NCBI GenBank assembly: GCA_002786225.1
Contig: PEQN01000002.1
Span: 149,265 to 213,264 of the forward strand
Reading direction: 5' to 3'
Source: Leptospira sp.
GTDB lineage: Bacteria; Spirochaetota; Leptospiria; Leptospirales; Leptospiraceae
DNA length: 64,000 nucleotides
The notes beneath the pieces are model-generated. The model was not told where the DNA came from. It did not search any database and saw only the letters and a list, made by a program, of their open reading frames with translations. Of this stretch, positions 45,679 through 54,616 are shown in pieces; the first letter of the stretch is position 1; each line of letters opens with the position of its first letter. The translations under genes and the position numbers were made by a program.

Positions 45679-47925
45679 TTAATTATCAAATTTTCGGAAA
45701 AGCATTTTACTAGAAATAGAGTCTAGTTTCACACAACCAGTAATGCTCATGGATTGCCTAAGCTCCTCGTTGAATTTTTGAATAATAAATTTGACACCTG
45801 CTGAGTCAGCACCCACTGCTGCAATAGCTATAGGGCGACCTATCAATGTAGTATCAGCTCCTAGGGCTAGCATTTTAAAAACATCCATACCAGAGCGAAT
45901 TCCGCCATCTACACAAAGATGAATCTTACCTTTTACTTTTTCTGCTATCTTCGGTAGAACTCGAGCTGTTCCTGGCATTCCATCAAGAACACGTCCACCA
46001 TGGTTAGATACAACTATTGCATCAAAACCTCCTTCTACAGCGAGCATTGCATCTTCTGGATTCATAATACCTTTGAGTATGAAGGGTAGCTTGGTAAATT
46101 TTCGAATATTCTCTAATTCTTTAATAGAACGACTAATACTTGCTAAATTCTTCAATGACATAGTCTTGAAATTTACAGCATCTATATCTATTCCGATTGC
46201 AAAAACTCCTTGAATTTCTGCTTCCTGCATTCTTTCTCTTAATAAACCCTCATCTTCTCTAGGTTTACAAATTAAAATTGATTGTCCTTTGTATGTAGAA
46301 ATTTCTGGTAACAGTGCCTTATATTTATCTGGAGTAGCTCCATCACCTAACCATGCTATGGAACCAGCTTCATTAAATCCCTTAAGAACTATGCTTGCAT
46401 ATTCAGTATCCGTCATAGTCCCATTCATATTGGTCACAGCACCTGTCATTGGCGCTCCCATAATGGGTGATGATATTTTTTTTCCAAGGAAATCCGTTGC
46501 AATATTGGAAGCCACATGAGAACGAATGTATTGGGGCAGAATTTGGTATTCTGATAGAGCCTTGGAATTATCCTGGAAGCTACTCATAGTTCCAACTCCA
46601 CCCATCCCTGGAACACCACTTGCGCAATCCGTTCCATCACAGATTTTGCAAACCCAGCATATATCTCTACCGAATCTATTGCGAGCGTTCTGGTTCATTT
46701 CCTTTTCAGTAACACCGTAGACTTCATCTACTTCGAATTGAAGTGTGGATTTTACTTTTTCGAAAATCTTTTCAGAATCATCCAAGGAATTAGAAGTTAT
46801 AATTACATGTCCTGTTTTTTCAATATTATTCGTAGGTTCTTTTATAATGTCGCCAATATTAGATTGGATAAATATCTCATTTACTCCCTCTATTTTCTTA
46901 GCCTCATCTAACCCACTAATACTTAAAAGCTTTCCTGGTTTAGCGAGTAGAGATCGTTCTATAGACACTCTGTTCAGAACAGGTTCAAGATTATCAGGCT
47001 CTTCTCCCATAGCAATAAGAATAGCTGCACGGTTTAAGTTGACTCCTGAGGACAAAGGATAGGTAAATGCAGACATAAAACCACCTGACAAGCGTGCGGC
47101 GATTTCACCGACCTTTACTCCATCAGGAGTTATCTTGATATCACCCTTACCTGCACCAAGTGTGATACCAAGTGCTTTCATTCCTTGGATCATAACACGT
47201 TCAATCTCGTTCAATGTGTCCATATTCAAGGCAGAAGGCATATTATGACCAACCTCTATGAAATATGGCTCTCGTTCTATAATGCGATCCGCAATACCTG
47301 TAATCTTGAAACGTCCACCAAAGGATAAGGCATCAACAGAGACCTCTGGTCCAACCATGTATTCTTCTAGTATGAGTTCCCCAGTTGGACAGAACTTCTT
47401 CGCATGCTTAAAAGCATTTTGAATGTCCTCCCTGCTCTCTAACTTGATCACACCCCTAGCTCCCATATTATCAGCAGGTTTCATGACCAAAGGAAATTTC
47501 AAGAACTCCAAAGCATCTCTGGCATCTTGTATATTCCACACTTCTGCAAAATTTGGAATAGGAACTTTATATTCCTTGAGTCGCTTTCTCATCTTCACTT
47601 TGTTAGAGCAAGCTTCTGCATCAATAAATCGAATCCCAGGAAGATCTAGGGAGTTAGCAACAGCAGCTACAGTCATAGAAGCATCCGTTCCAGCAGTAAT
47701 TACTCCATGAATAGGTTTATCCTTTGCATAGCGCTTGGCTTCTCGAACCATACCTTCCACATCTTTGGTTGACATGAGTATTTTATCATCAGCAATGCGA
47801 AAACCAATAGAATCTGGATTCATATCTGCAACTACTGTTTTGAGTTTCATGGTTTTAGCTGTTTGGATGATAGGAACTTGCAGCAAGCCCCCTCCGATAA
47901 TAAGAAGAGTAGAATTGCTCTTCAA
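45679..47925 (-). CDS. fusion of an ATP-grasp ligase and an FMN-dependent alpha-hydroxyacid dehydrogenase
   Basis: 748 residues. The N-terminal half (about 1-390) is an ATP-grasp enzyme: LLIIGGGLLQVPIIQTAK, lid FPLVMKPADNMGARGVIKL and Mg-binding VGEIAARLSGG. Around 410-440 comes a Cys-rich link (CWVCKICDGTDC). The C-terminal part is an LldD-type TIM barrel: MGAPMTG, FILKGIMNPEDA, catalytic His in VVSNHGGRVLDGMPG, FMN phosphate-binding CVDGGIRSGMDVFK and LGADTTLIGRP. One enzyme may activate a carboxylate and the other oxidise a 2-hydroxy acid in the same pathway. It starts with TTG at 47925, supported by AGAGG, 5 bp after mnmA. No in-frame stop or frameshift separates the halves. Confidence 0.82.
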   Translation of the reverse strand: MKSNSTLLIIGGGLLQVPIIQTAKTMKLKTVVADMNPDSIGFRIADDKILMSTKDVEGMVREAKRYAKDKPIHGVITAGTDASMTVAAVANSLDLPGIRFIDAEACSNKVKMRKRLKEYKVPIPNFAEVWNIQDARDALEFLKFPLVMKPADNMGARGVIKLESREDIQNAFKHAKKFCPTGELILEEYMVGPEVSVDALSFGGRFKITGIADRIIEREPYFIEVGHNMPSALNMDTLNEIERVMIQGMKALGITLGAGKGDIKITPDGVKVGEIAARLSGGFMSAFTYPLSSGVNLNRAAILIAMGEEPDNLEPVLNRVSIERSLLAKPGKLLSISGLDEAKKIEGVNEIFIQSNIGDIIKEPTNNIEKTGHVIITSNSLDDSEKIFEKVKSTLQFEVDEVYGVTEKEMNQNARNRFGRDICWVCKICDGTDCASGVPGMGGVGTMSSFQDNSKALSEYQILPQYIRSHVASNIATDFLGKKISSPIMGAPMTGAVTNMNGTMTDTEYASIVLKGFNEAGSIAWLGDGATPDKYKALLPEISTYKGQSILICKPREDEGLLRERMQEAEIQGVFAIGIDIDAVNFKTMSLKNLASISRSIKELENIRKFTKLPFILKGIMNPEDAMLAVEGGFDAIVVSNHGGRVLDGMPGTARVLPKIAEKVKGKIHLCVDGGIRSGMDVFKMLALGADTTLIGRPIAIAAVGADSAGVKFIIQKFNEELRQSMSITGCVKLDSISSKMLFRKFDN

Positions 47926-47930
47926 AATTC

Positions 47931-49073
47931 TTAGACCTCTACAGTTTCAGCAACATTCTGTGCTGTTCGTATAGATAGTTCTATACTGCCCTTTTCGACG
48001 ATTCCACCACCCAAGAGATAAGTTCCTTTGCTAGGGTAAAAAACTGCCGACTGACCAGGTGTTACACCACGGACATCTTCTAATGGACGAATTATGTATT
48101 TCGCATTTTTATATTGCACCATACAAGAAATAGGTGAATGTCTGTAACGAACTTGTATCCTTGCTTCTCGAGATTCGCCTTCAGAAAAAGGATTCCAACC
48201 TTGGAGAGTTACATCTTCAACAACAAATTGCGAACAATACGTTTCGTTCTCTTCTCCCAGAATAACTGTTCCATCATCTTCAATGGCAAGAACATAGAGA
48301 GGATTTTTCCAAGAAATTCCTAATCCCTTTCTTTGCCCTATTGTGAATTTTTCTTTGCCACTGTGCTTACCGAGAATTCTGCCATCACCCATTTTAAAAA
48401 AGCCAGGAGTGAACTCTACAGATTTCTTTTCTAAAAATTTTCTATAATCATTTTCAGGAATAAAACAAATCTCTTGGCTTTCAGGTTTATCCGCAACAGG
48501 TAATCCCATTCTTCTGGCAATTTCACGAACTTCCGACTTTTGCATTCCACCTAAAGGGAATACTGTGTTGGAAATATTTTCTTGGGACAAACCATACAAA
48601 TAATAAGCTTGGTTTTTAGTATTATCAGCTCCATTTGCAATAGACCATCTACCATTTTCATAATGGGTCTGTGCATAATGTCCAGTTGCTATCTTCTCTA
48701 TACCTAGAGTTTTGGCCTTATCAAACAAAGCACCAAACTTCACAAAGGTGTTGCATTCAACACAAGGGTTAGGAGTTCTTCCTGATTTGTAATCATCTAT
48801 AAAACGATCAATCACTCGTTCTCCAAAAATTTTCTCCATTTTTACAACATAAAATGGAATCTTAAGAGAAAGCCCAACATCACGAGCATCTCGAATGTCT
48901 TCAGGAGAACAACAAGACTTTTTGGTAGTATCACAGGCGGGGGCTTCGTATTCCCAAGTTCTTAAATTGACTCCTATAACCTCATAGCCTTCTTCCATGA
49001 GAAGCCCTGCGGCTACAGCGCTATCGACTCCCCCACTCATTGCGACTATGATCTTGCCCTTGCTTGCTTTCAT
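47931..49073 (-). CDS. mnmA: tRNA-specific 2-thiouridylase
   Basis: 380 residues. PP-loop AMSGGVDSAVAAGLL, the catalytic Cys pair in NPCVECNTFVKFG and SQEICFIPEND, and GQRKGLGISWKNPLYV are present. It sulfurates U34 of Lys, Glu and Gln tRNAs. Its start region overlaps the end of the aspartic-protease-like gene by 53 bp. The downstream fusion gene begins 5 bp after its stop. Confidence 0.96.
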   Translation of the reverse strand: MKASKGKIIVAMSGGVDSAVAAGLLMEEGYEVIGVNLRTWEYEAPACDTTKKSCCSPEDIRDARDVGLSLKIPFYVVKMEKIFGERVIDRFIDDYKSGRTPNPCVECNTFVKFGALFDKAKTLGIEKIATGHYAQTHYENGRWSIANGADNTKNQAYYLYGLSQENISNTVFPLGGMQKSEVREIARRMGLPVADKPESQEICFIPENDYRKFLEKKSVEFTPGFFKMGDGRILGKHSGKEKFTIGQRKGLGISWKNPLYVLAIEDDGTVILGEENETYCSQFVVEDVTLQGWNPFSEGESREARIQVRYRHSPISCMVQYKNAKYIIRPLEDVRGVTPGQSAVFYPSKGTYLLGGGIVEKGSIELSIRTAQNVAETVEV

Positions 49074-49932
49074 TGCTATCTATTCCCAATATTTTAGACC
49101 CAAAGTCAATGTAAACGCGAAATGTTTTTAGAAAATCCACTCCAAGAGTGCTGGAATATCCTTCCTTACGATCCCAAACTTCATCACTATCCAAGATTTT
49201 GGCAGGATCAAAAGCAAGTTCCTTTAAGTGGATGGGTCTTGCCAAAGAATAGAGCTTTCTTGAATTTTTTTTCCCATAGATATCCATGACATAAATAGAT
49301 TGATTCAATGAAACCAATTCTTCCTGGAATTTAGAATATGGCAGTGAACTTAAACCTGAGCCTGTATCAATAGCCATTAATTCTTGTTTAGTACCAATTT
49401 GTACGGTTGCATGAACTAATCCTTCTTTAGCAATAAGATCTATAGTTATTCTTTGGCTTGGGAAGTTTTCTTTAGATGATTCATGCCTCAAGCTTGTGAA
49501 ACATTTTTTCTTATGATTTTGCTCTATGCTTATGGGAACTGCATTTTCGAAAATAAGACAATGTGCCAGAAAAAAAGGAGCACCTAAAACTAGATCATAA
49601 TCCTTGGGCAAGGCTGAGCCAAGATTATGAAATTCCATTTTGGAAAAATCTACAGAATTAGGTAGCCATGCAATTTGCTTAATTTCCTTTTCAAGATTGT
49701 TATCTAACATTAAGTTAACGGTAGAACCTGAATCGAGCAAGGCCCAACGTTCTTGAACTTGGCTGCTTCCTAGTGATTGAACATAGACTTTTAGAAAAAC
49801 TTGGTTGTGAGCAATTTTATAGATGTATTTCGAAACGGGAAATTCAGCCTGAGAACTTTTGGCAGATGGAAAATTTAGGCAATGGCTTGCCAGAATAAAT
49901 ATACTAAGAATTAAGTAAGCTTTTTGATACAT
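49021..49932 (-). CDS. two-lobed aspartic-protease-like lipoprotein
   Basis: With the ATG at 49932 the protein has 303 residues. A signal peptide ends near ILASHC (Cys18), a loose lipobox. Two D-S/T-G motifs appear in the usual beta-strand context: WALLDSGSTVNLML (D67) and LMAIDTGSGLSSLP (D189). Each is followed by a hydrophobic psi-loop-like segment (DLVLGAPFF and TLGVDFL). This is the architecture of a bilobed pepsin/retropepsin fold, rare in bacteria. It may act in the periplasm or on the surface. A TTG at 49968 would add 12 residues. It overlaps both neighbours. Confidence 0.68.
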   Translation of the reverse strand: MYQKAYLILSIFILASHCLNFPSAKSSQAEFPVSKYIYKIAHNQVFLKVYVQSLGSSQVQERWALLDSGSTVNLMLDNNLEKEIKQIAWLPNSVDFSKMEFHNLGSALPKDYDLVLGAPFFLAHCLIFENAVPISIEQNHKKKCFTSLRHESSKENFPSQRITIDLIAKEGLVHATVQIGTKQELMAIDTGSGLSSLPYSKFQEELVSLNQSIYVMDIYGKKNSRKLYSLARPIHLKELAFDPAKILDSDEVWDRKEGYSSTLGVDFLKTFRVYIDFGSKILGIDSNESKQGQDHSRNEWGSR

Positions 49933-50135
49933 CTTGAATTCTTGCAGCGAGAATAATCGATAACGCAATCTCGGAATTCAATTCTAGTATCCTTGTCTGA
50001 TGGCTTATACTCAATATAACAAGAATATGGCGAGAAGTCAAATTGATGTTGACTCAATGCTCGGTTACGAATCTTTTCGGAAAGAGATTCTTCTTTTTCA
50101 TCATAGACTTTGACTTTTGCATCCAACATTGACAT
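49911..50135 (-). CDS. small Cys-containing protein coupled to the aspartic-protease-like gene
   Basis: 74 residues with a strong ribosome site (GGAG, four bases before the ATG). It is charged and soluble, with four Cys near the end (SCYIEY, DCVIDYSRCKNSRC). I do not recognise a family. Its end overlaps the start of the aspartic-protease-like gene by 22 bp, so the two should be co-translated. It might assist or regulate the partner. Confidence 0.6.
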   Translation of the reverse strand: MSMLDAKVKVYDEKEESLSEKIRNRALSQHQFDFSPYSCYIEYKPSDKDTRIEFRDCVIDYSRCKNSRCIKKLT

Positions 50136-50165
50136 GTCTCCTATCTAGGATAAATGTCGGTTGGA

Positions 50166-51227
50166 TTAAGATTCTTGCTTATAACAAATTGTTCTATTTC
50201 TTCCAGAATGCTTAGCTTGGTAAAGTGCCTTATCTGCTCTTTCAATTAAGTCTTTATTGCTTCTATCACTGATCTTAAAGCTTGATATCCCAACAGAAAG
50301 CGTAACTTTCATGTCTTCCCCTGTGTTTGGATTCTTAACAGCCATTGCCTCTACGGCCTTGCGTATCCTCTCACCCATTTGAAAACCAGTGTTCTCGTCT
50401 GCACCTGGCATAACTAAACAGAATTCTTCCCCACCATAACGTGCTGCAATATCATGGCGACCAGCGTGATTGATCAATTGTTTAGCAACTTCAATTAACA
50501 CAACGTCTCCCGCTTGGTGCCCATACGTATCATTGAAAACTTTAAACTTATCCACATCTGTAAAAAGTAAGGTACAATTGGTTGCCTTCTTACGACAACG
50601 ATCCATCTCTTCCTTAAGCTTGGTCTGAAAGTAATGGTGAACTTTGAGGCTGGTCATCATATCAACCGTGGCAAGCTCATACAATCGTGCATTTTCAACA
50701 GCTATCCCAGCAAGGGAAGCAAGAGTGGTCATAAATTCTTTTTCTTCCTCTAAATACTCGCTCAGGATCATTTTCTCTCCGAGAATCAATAATCCATTGA
50801 CCCTTCCTTTTGCATTGAGAGGAACAAGAATCTCGGCACCTAAGTGCTTGAGAAAAAGAACAACTGGATCATCTTTCAGGTCTGGTATAGAAAGTACATA
50901 ACTGAGTAGGGTTGCCTTGGGCTTTTCGGCTAAAAAATGGATCAAAGGAGAATCCATAGGAATTTCGTATTCTAGTTCTTTGGGACCAATATCAAAGCCC
51001 TTGAAGCTTTGCTCCATTCGGAAAAGTTGAGAATCTACTTCCGTCTCTAAATACATGGCAGCATTCAAGGTTTGAAGCTGGGCTAGGCAAATATTCAAAA
51101 TTGCATCAATCAAATACCGGTAATCCAGGGTCGAGTTGAGAGCCTTGGAGATTTCTAAAAGTTGTTTCTGATCGTAGATCTTCTTCTCATAATGTTCAAT
51201 TACGAATTCATTAGCAGATTGACTCAA
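50166..51227 (-). CDS. GAF-GGDEF diguanylate cyclase
   Basis: 353 residues: an N-terminal coiled coil (10-35), a GAF domain (about 35-185) and a GGDEF domain with LFTDVDKFKVFNDTYGHQAG and the active site ARYGGEEFCLVMPG (GGEEF at 265-269). It should make cyclic di-GMP from GTP. The inhibitory-site RxxD is not canonical (GRHD before IAAR). It starts with TTG at 51227; AGGTGG upstream is a possible ribosome site, and no ATG precedes the coiled coil. It is divergent from the initiator tRNA. Confidence 0.88.
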   Translation of the reverse strand: MSQSANEFVIEHYEKKIYDQKQLLEISKALNSTLDYRYLIDAILNICLAQLQTLNAAMYLETEVDSQLFRMEQSFKGFDIGPKELEYEIPMDSPLIHFLAEKPKATLLSYVLSIPDLKDDPVVLFLKHLGAEILVPLNAKGRVNGLLILGEKMILSEYLEEEKEFMTTLASLAGIAVENARLYELATVDMMTSLKVHHYFQTKLKEEMDRCRKKATNCTLLFTDVDKFKVFNDTYGHQAGDVVLIEVAKQLINHAGRHDIAARYGGEEFCLVMPGADENTGFQMGERIRKAVEAMAVKNPNTGEDMKVTLSVGISSFKISDRSNKDLIERADKALYQAKHSGRNRTICYKQES

Positions 51228-51299
51228 AAGCGATTACCACCTAATACCAGTATCAAAGCACCATCCTGCTTCTTAGAATTTAAAGGACAAGAAAATTAT

Positions 51300-51330
51300 T
51301 TGCATTGCCAAAAAAATGGCAAAATAAACT
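51300..51330 (+). promoter_or_regulatory. possible promoter of the initiator tRNA
   Basis: TTGCAT (51300-51305) and TAAACT (51325-51330) are separated by 19 bp and end 13 bp before the mature tRNA. The spacer contains a small inverted repeat (TGCCA/TGGCA). The boxes are only approximate. Confidence 0.3.
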
Positions 51331-51338
51331 ATGGTTTT

Positions 51339-51416
<78 letters not shown>

Positions 51417-51548
51417 GTTTTATTTTTACACAATTATTTATTTCCACCTTGGGGGTGAAATTCAGCCTCCCAATTCACAAAGACCCAGCACAACAAGGCT
51501 TAGAAACAAGTTTTTATCCAGAATGGAAGTAGTCTCTATACTTTTGTT

Positions 51549-53258
51549 TTAGATTTCTGAGCACGAACCAACTCTTCTACCAAATTGAATCATATTTTGG
51601 ATTTGATTTTCCTCAGCCAAATATTCTAACTCAGAAGGAAATGATCTTCCCTTGGGGTAGAAGCAGCTTGCAAAATTTTCTTCCCCTTCCCTACCTTCCA
51701 AAACGAGCCAGGCTGTAGGGTTTGCTCCCTTAAGAACATCACCCATCAATAGATATTCTTGCTTGCTTAGTTTCACAAGCTCGGAAATGGACCATCCTCT
51801 GTTCCAAGTCCAAACATGAGCCCTTTTCAATTCTACCTGTCTTTCAAATACCAAAATTGATCCTAAAGAATGATTCGCATCCAAGGATCTTAAGGACAGA
51901 GTGGGCAAGGCTAACAATAGCTTTGCCTCAACACCAAGGTTTGGACTACTATAGTTCCGAAAAGGATGGAGGCTGGAATCGATTTGACTTGATGTAAGCC
52001 AGTGGAGGTTTTCTGTATTGCGACTACCAGCAAATAGACCTGAGGAAATTGGATGAAAATTACCAAAATTAGAATCAGCTCGTATCCCCAAACTGCGGAA
52101 TATTCCAAAACCATTTTCAAAAACAAATCTGGATTTGCTAGTCAACTCATCCATTTCAAGGAAAGAAGGCGGATAGATCCTTGAAGAGTTCTTCACTCTA
52201 TGAAATTCTTTGGTAAATTCTTCTATGATTTTTGCGTTTTTAGTCTCATAGAATAATTCTCGATTTGAATCTCTTGCATTTAAAGAAAAATTAAAAGATC
52301 CAGAAAGAAGGATTTCATCATCTATAATGATTGTTTTGTGGTGATTCAAACCACCTAATCCAAAGATACCATCATCTATTCTATCTTCATTTTCATCTTC
52401 ATAGATTCTTGAACCTGTTTGGGGAAGAAGGGTAGCTAAAATTTTTCCTTGGTCGCTGATAGGTCTATCATAGATCCCTTCAACTAATACACCTCGCTTA
52501 CTTGCTCGAATTAACTCATAGCTTAAGAGCGGATCCGAGTGAGAATAGATAAGGAATTGAATTTTACGCTTAGCATTTCGAACTTCATCTAGAATTCTTT
52601 TTTGTATCTGCCTTCCATTGCCAGGAGAGTTATAAAAATAAAAACCATTCCACGAAAGCAAGGGATAAGAATATTTTTCATTGATAAGCGATTCAAATTC
52701 TCTGCCCATAGATTCAGAAAATCGAAGGCTAAGGTAGCCATCGTAGTCTGTTAGTAGTCCCTGGGTTGTAAAATTACCTGTTCCAGTAAACATTCTTGTA
52801 TGATCACTAAGAATAACTTTGATATGGTGTAGACCTGAGCCTCTCCAAATTGCATAAGGAATTTTATAGCTCTTTAAAAGTTCATAATTCCTCTCCGAGT
52901 CTGCCACAATTTTAACCTCAACGGAACGTTCCATGGCCTTTGCTATCTCTTTAATGATATCTTCATCGGTGAGTCCGTAGGCATGAATCAAGAGGCTTCT
53001 CTTTGTTTCACTTATGATTGAAATAATTTCTTTCTTTGCCTCTTCCCTTTTCTGAAGTGAGGTATTTCTGCCAGGATAAGAAAACAATACTTTCCAAGAA
53101 TTATCTTCAGGTATAAGACCCAAGAGTGCAGTAAGATCCTCAGAGTCATTTGCTTGCTTGCATTGACTAAGAAATACTAGACTTAGAAGTATTATGATTC
53201 TTCTTAGGTCTAATCTTTTTTGATGAAAATTATTTTTATTAGTATATTCTAATTTCAA
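51549..53258 (-). CDS. phospholipase D superfamily lipoprotein
   Basis: 569 residues. A signal segment ends in FLSQC (Cys at about 33), giving a lipoprotein. Two HKD motifs form one active site: HHIKVILSDHTRMFTGTGNF and NHHKTIIIDDEILLSGSFNF. About 200 further residues at the C terminus are of unknown fold. The two-HKD layout fits nucleases and phospholipases of the PLD superfamily. It starts with TTG at 53258 after a strong GGAGGAG and overlaps the beta-barrel gene by 4 bp (TTGA). As the last gene of a three-gene surface operon, it probably acts outside the inner membrane. Confidence 0.78.
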   Translation of the reverse strand: MKLEYTNKNNFHQKRLDLRRIIILLSLVFLSQCKQANDSEDLTALLGLIPEDNSWKVLFSYPGRNTSLQKREEAKKEIISIISETKRSLLIHAYGLTDEDIIKEIAKAMERSVEVKIVADSERNYELLKSYKIPYAIWRGSGLHHIKVILSDHTRMFTGTGNFTTQGLLTDYDGYLSLRFSESMGREFESLINEKYSYPLLSWNGFYFYNSPGNGRQIQKRILDEVRNAKRKIQFLIYSHSDPLLSYELIRASKRGVLVEGIYDRPISDQGKILATLLPQTGSRIYEDENEDRIDDGIFGLGGLNHHKTIIIDDEILLSGSFNFSLNARDSNRELFYETKNAKIIEEFTKEFHRVKNSSRIYPPSFLEMDELTSKSRFVFENGFGIFRSLGIRADSNFGNFHPISSGLFAGSRNTENLHWLTSSQIDSSLHPFRNYSSPNLGVEAKLLLALPTLSLRSLDANHSLGSILVFERQVELKRAHVWTWNRGWSISELVKLSKQEYLLMGDVLKGANPTAWLVLEGREGEENFASCFYPKGRSFPSELEYLAEENQIQNMIQFGRRVGSCSEI

Positions 53259-54616
53259 AATAATACTCCTCCATAAAAACGAACCCCTGTTCCTTCTATA
53301 CCTACTTCCTTACTCGTCCAAAGATAACTCAATTCCATACCAAAATGAAACTCTGTTGCTGCTGAAATCCTGATATATTCTATTCTTGCTGTTGCCTCTG
53401 AAAAAGTCTGCTTCGCATAATCCACCTTTCTAAGGCTGATCTCTCCTCTATCTTCCCTTTGCACGATTCTAGGAACAAGTGTTTCAATTAAAATACTTAG
53501 TTGTATAGGATCCCAAACATAACCAGCTCCCCACCTACCAAGAAAAGAGGAACTCCTTCTCCCTTTGATTTCTTGAATAGATTCTAGTCCAAATTCAGTT
53601 ACCCAGGCACTCGGATAAACATTCATAGTTCGGGTAAGGAAGGCTCCAGCTAATGGCGAATTTCCCATCCCCACATAACCAATGGTAGTTGCTTGATCGC
53701 TAGATGCTGTCTGCATGGTATTAGGGACAAATCCCGAAAGAAAAGTAAAAACATGTTTCTTGAAATATCCTATTTCAAGTTGAGCAGCTTCTCCCCTGAT
53801 GGGAAGACTGCGCTCAGGTCTTTTGGGGTCAGCAAATGTTTTATCCAAACCACGTGCAATATGTACCATGCTTGATAAACGAAAACCTTCCCACTTAGCA
53901 ACCAATCCAATGCGAGTGCGGTGGTAAAAATCCCCATCACCAGATTCTTTTCTTTGTAAATTCAGATCATCGGAAGCATACCTTCCCCAATCACCAAAAT
54001 TTATATAATAAAAATCAGTAGTAAAATCTAAATACTGACTTGTCCAAAGAAAATTTGTTCCATGTCTAGACCTTTCCCCTTTTCGAAATTCTTCCTTGAG
54101 TAAATTATCATACACTGCTGTTTGGTTGTATTCCCAAATCGGATAAGCACGGTAACTATCCCAAAGGCTGATCTGCCAATAGATATTTTCCCAAACCTCT
54201 ACATCCAAGGATACACCCTCCGTTCCATCTAATTCTGTATAGGTGGTTTTGGAGAGAGGGTGTTTATTTGTGAAACTTTTTCTTCCAATATTTAAAGTAA
54301 AGCCTTGGATGGGAAAAGCAAGGTAGGCTTCTCTGCCTAAATAGATTCCATTCTCTTGTCTTGGATTAGAGAAGAAACTAGCCTGTATTTCTACTTTTGC
54401 AAATTCATTCTCTACATCTACCTCTGTTCCAATTCTATAGACCTGGGAAGAATTCCTATTGCGGTAGCCTTGGATAAGATCCTTTTCAATAAATTGGTAA
54501 GAATAAAAATTCGGCTGAAAGAAAACATCCACATCTGCATTCAAAGGATAAGTTACAAAGAACATACCTGAGATTAAAGAAATGAGAAACTTGCTTAGAA
54601 GATTGCTTTGCTTCAT
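53255..54616 (-). CDS. outer-membrane beta-barrel protein
   Basis: With the ATG at 54616 the protein has 453 residues, starting with a signal peptide (MKQSNLLSKFLISLISGMFF ... LNA). The rest alternates polar and aromatic residues in short strands and ends in GVRFYGGVLF, a C-terminal aromatic typical of barrels inserted by BamA. There are no motifs for a specific transport role. A good site GGAG precedes the ATG, which overlaps the stop of the upstream lipoprotein gene (ATGA). A frame extending to 54655 lacks support. Confidence 0.7.
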   Translation of the reverse strand: MKQSNLLSKFLISLISGMFFVTYPLNADVDVFFQPNFYSYQFIEKDLIQGYRNRNSSQVYRIGTEVDVENEFAKVEIQASFFSNPRQENGIYLGREAYLAFPIQGFTLNIGRKSFTNKHPLSKTTYTELDGTEGVSLDVEVWENIYWQISLWDSYRAYPIWEYNQTAVYDNLLKEEFRKGERSRHGTNFLWTSQYLDFTTDFYYINFGDWGRYASDDLNLQRKESGDGDFYHRTRIGLVAKWEGFRLSSMVHIARGLDKTFADPKRPERSLPIRGEAAQLEIGYFKKHVFTFLSGFVPNTMQTASSDQATTIGYVGMGNSPLAGAFLTRTMNVYPSAWVTEFGLESIQEIKGRRSSSFLGRWGAGYVWDPIQLSILIETLVPRIVQREDRGEISLRKVDYAKQTFSEATARIEYIRISAATEFHFGMELSYLWTSKEVGIEGTGVRFYGGVLF

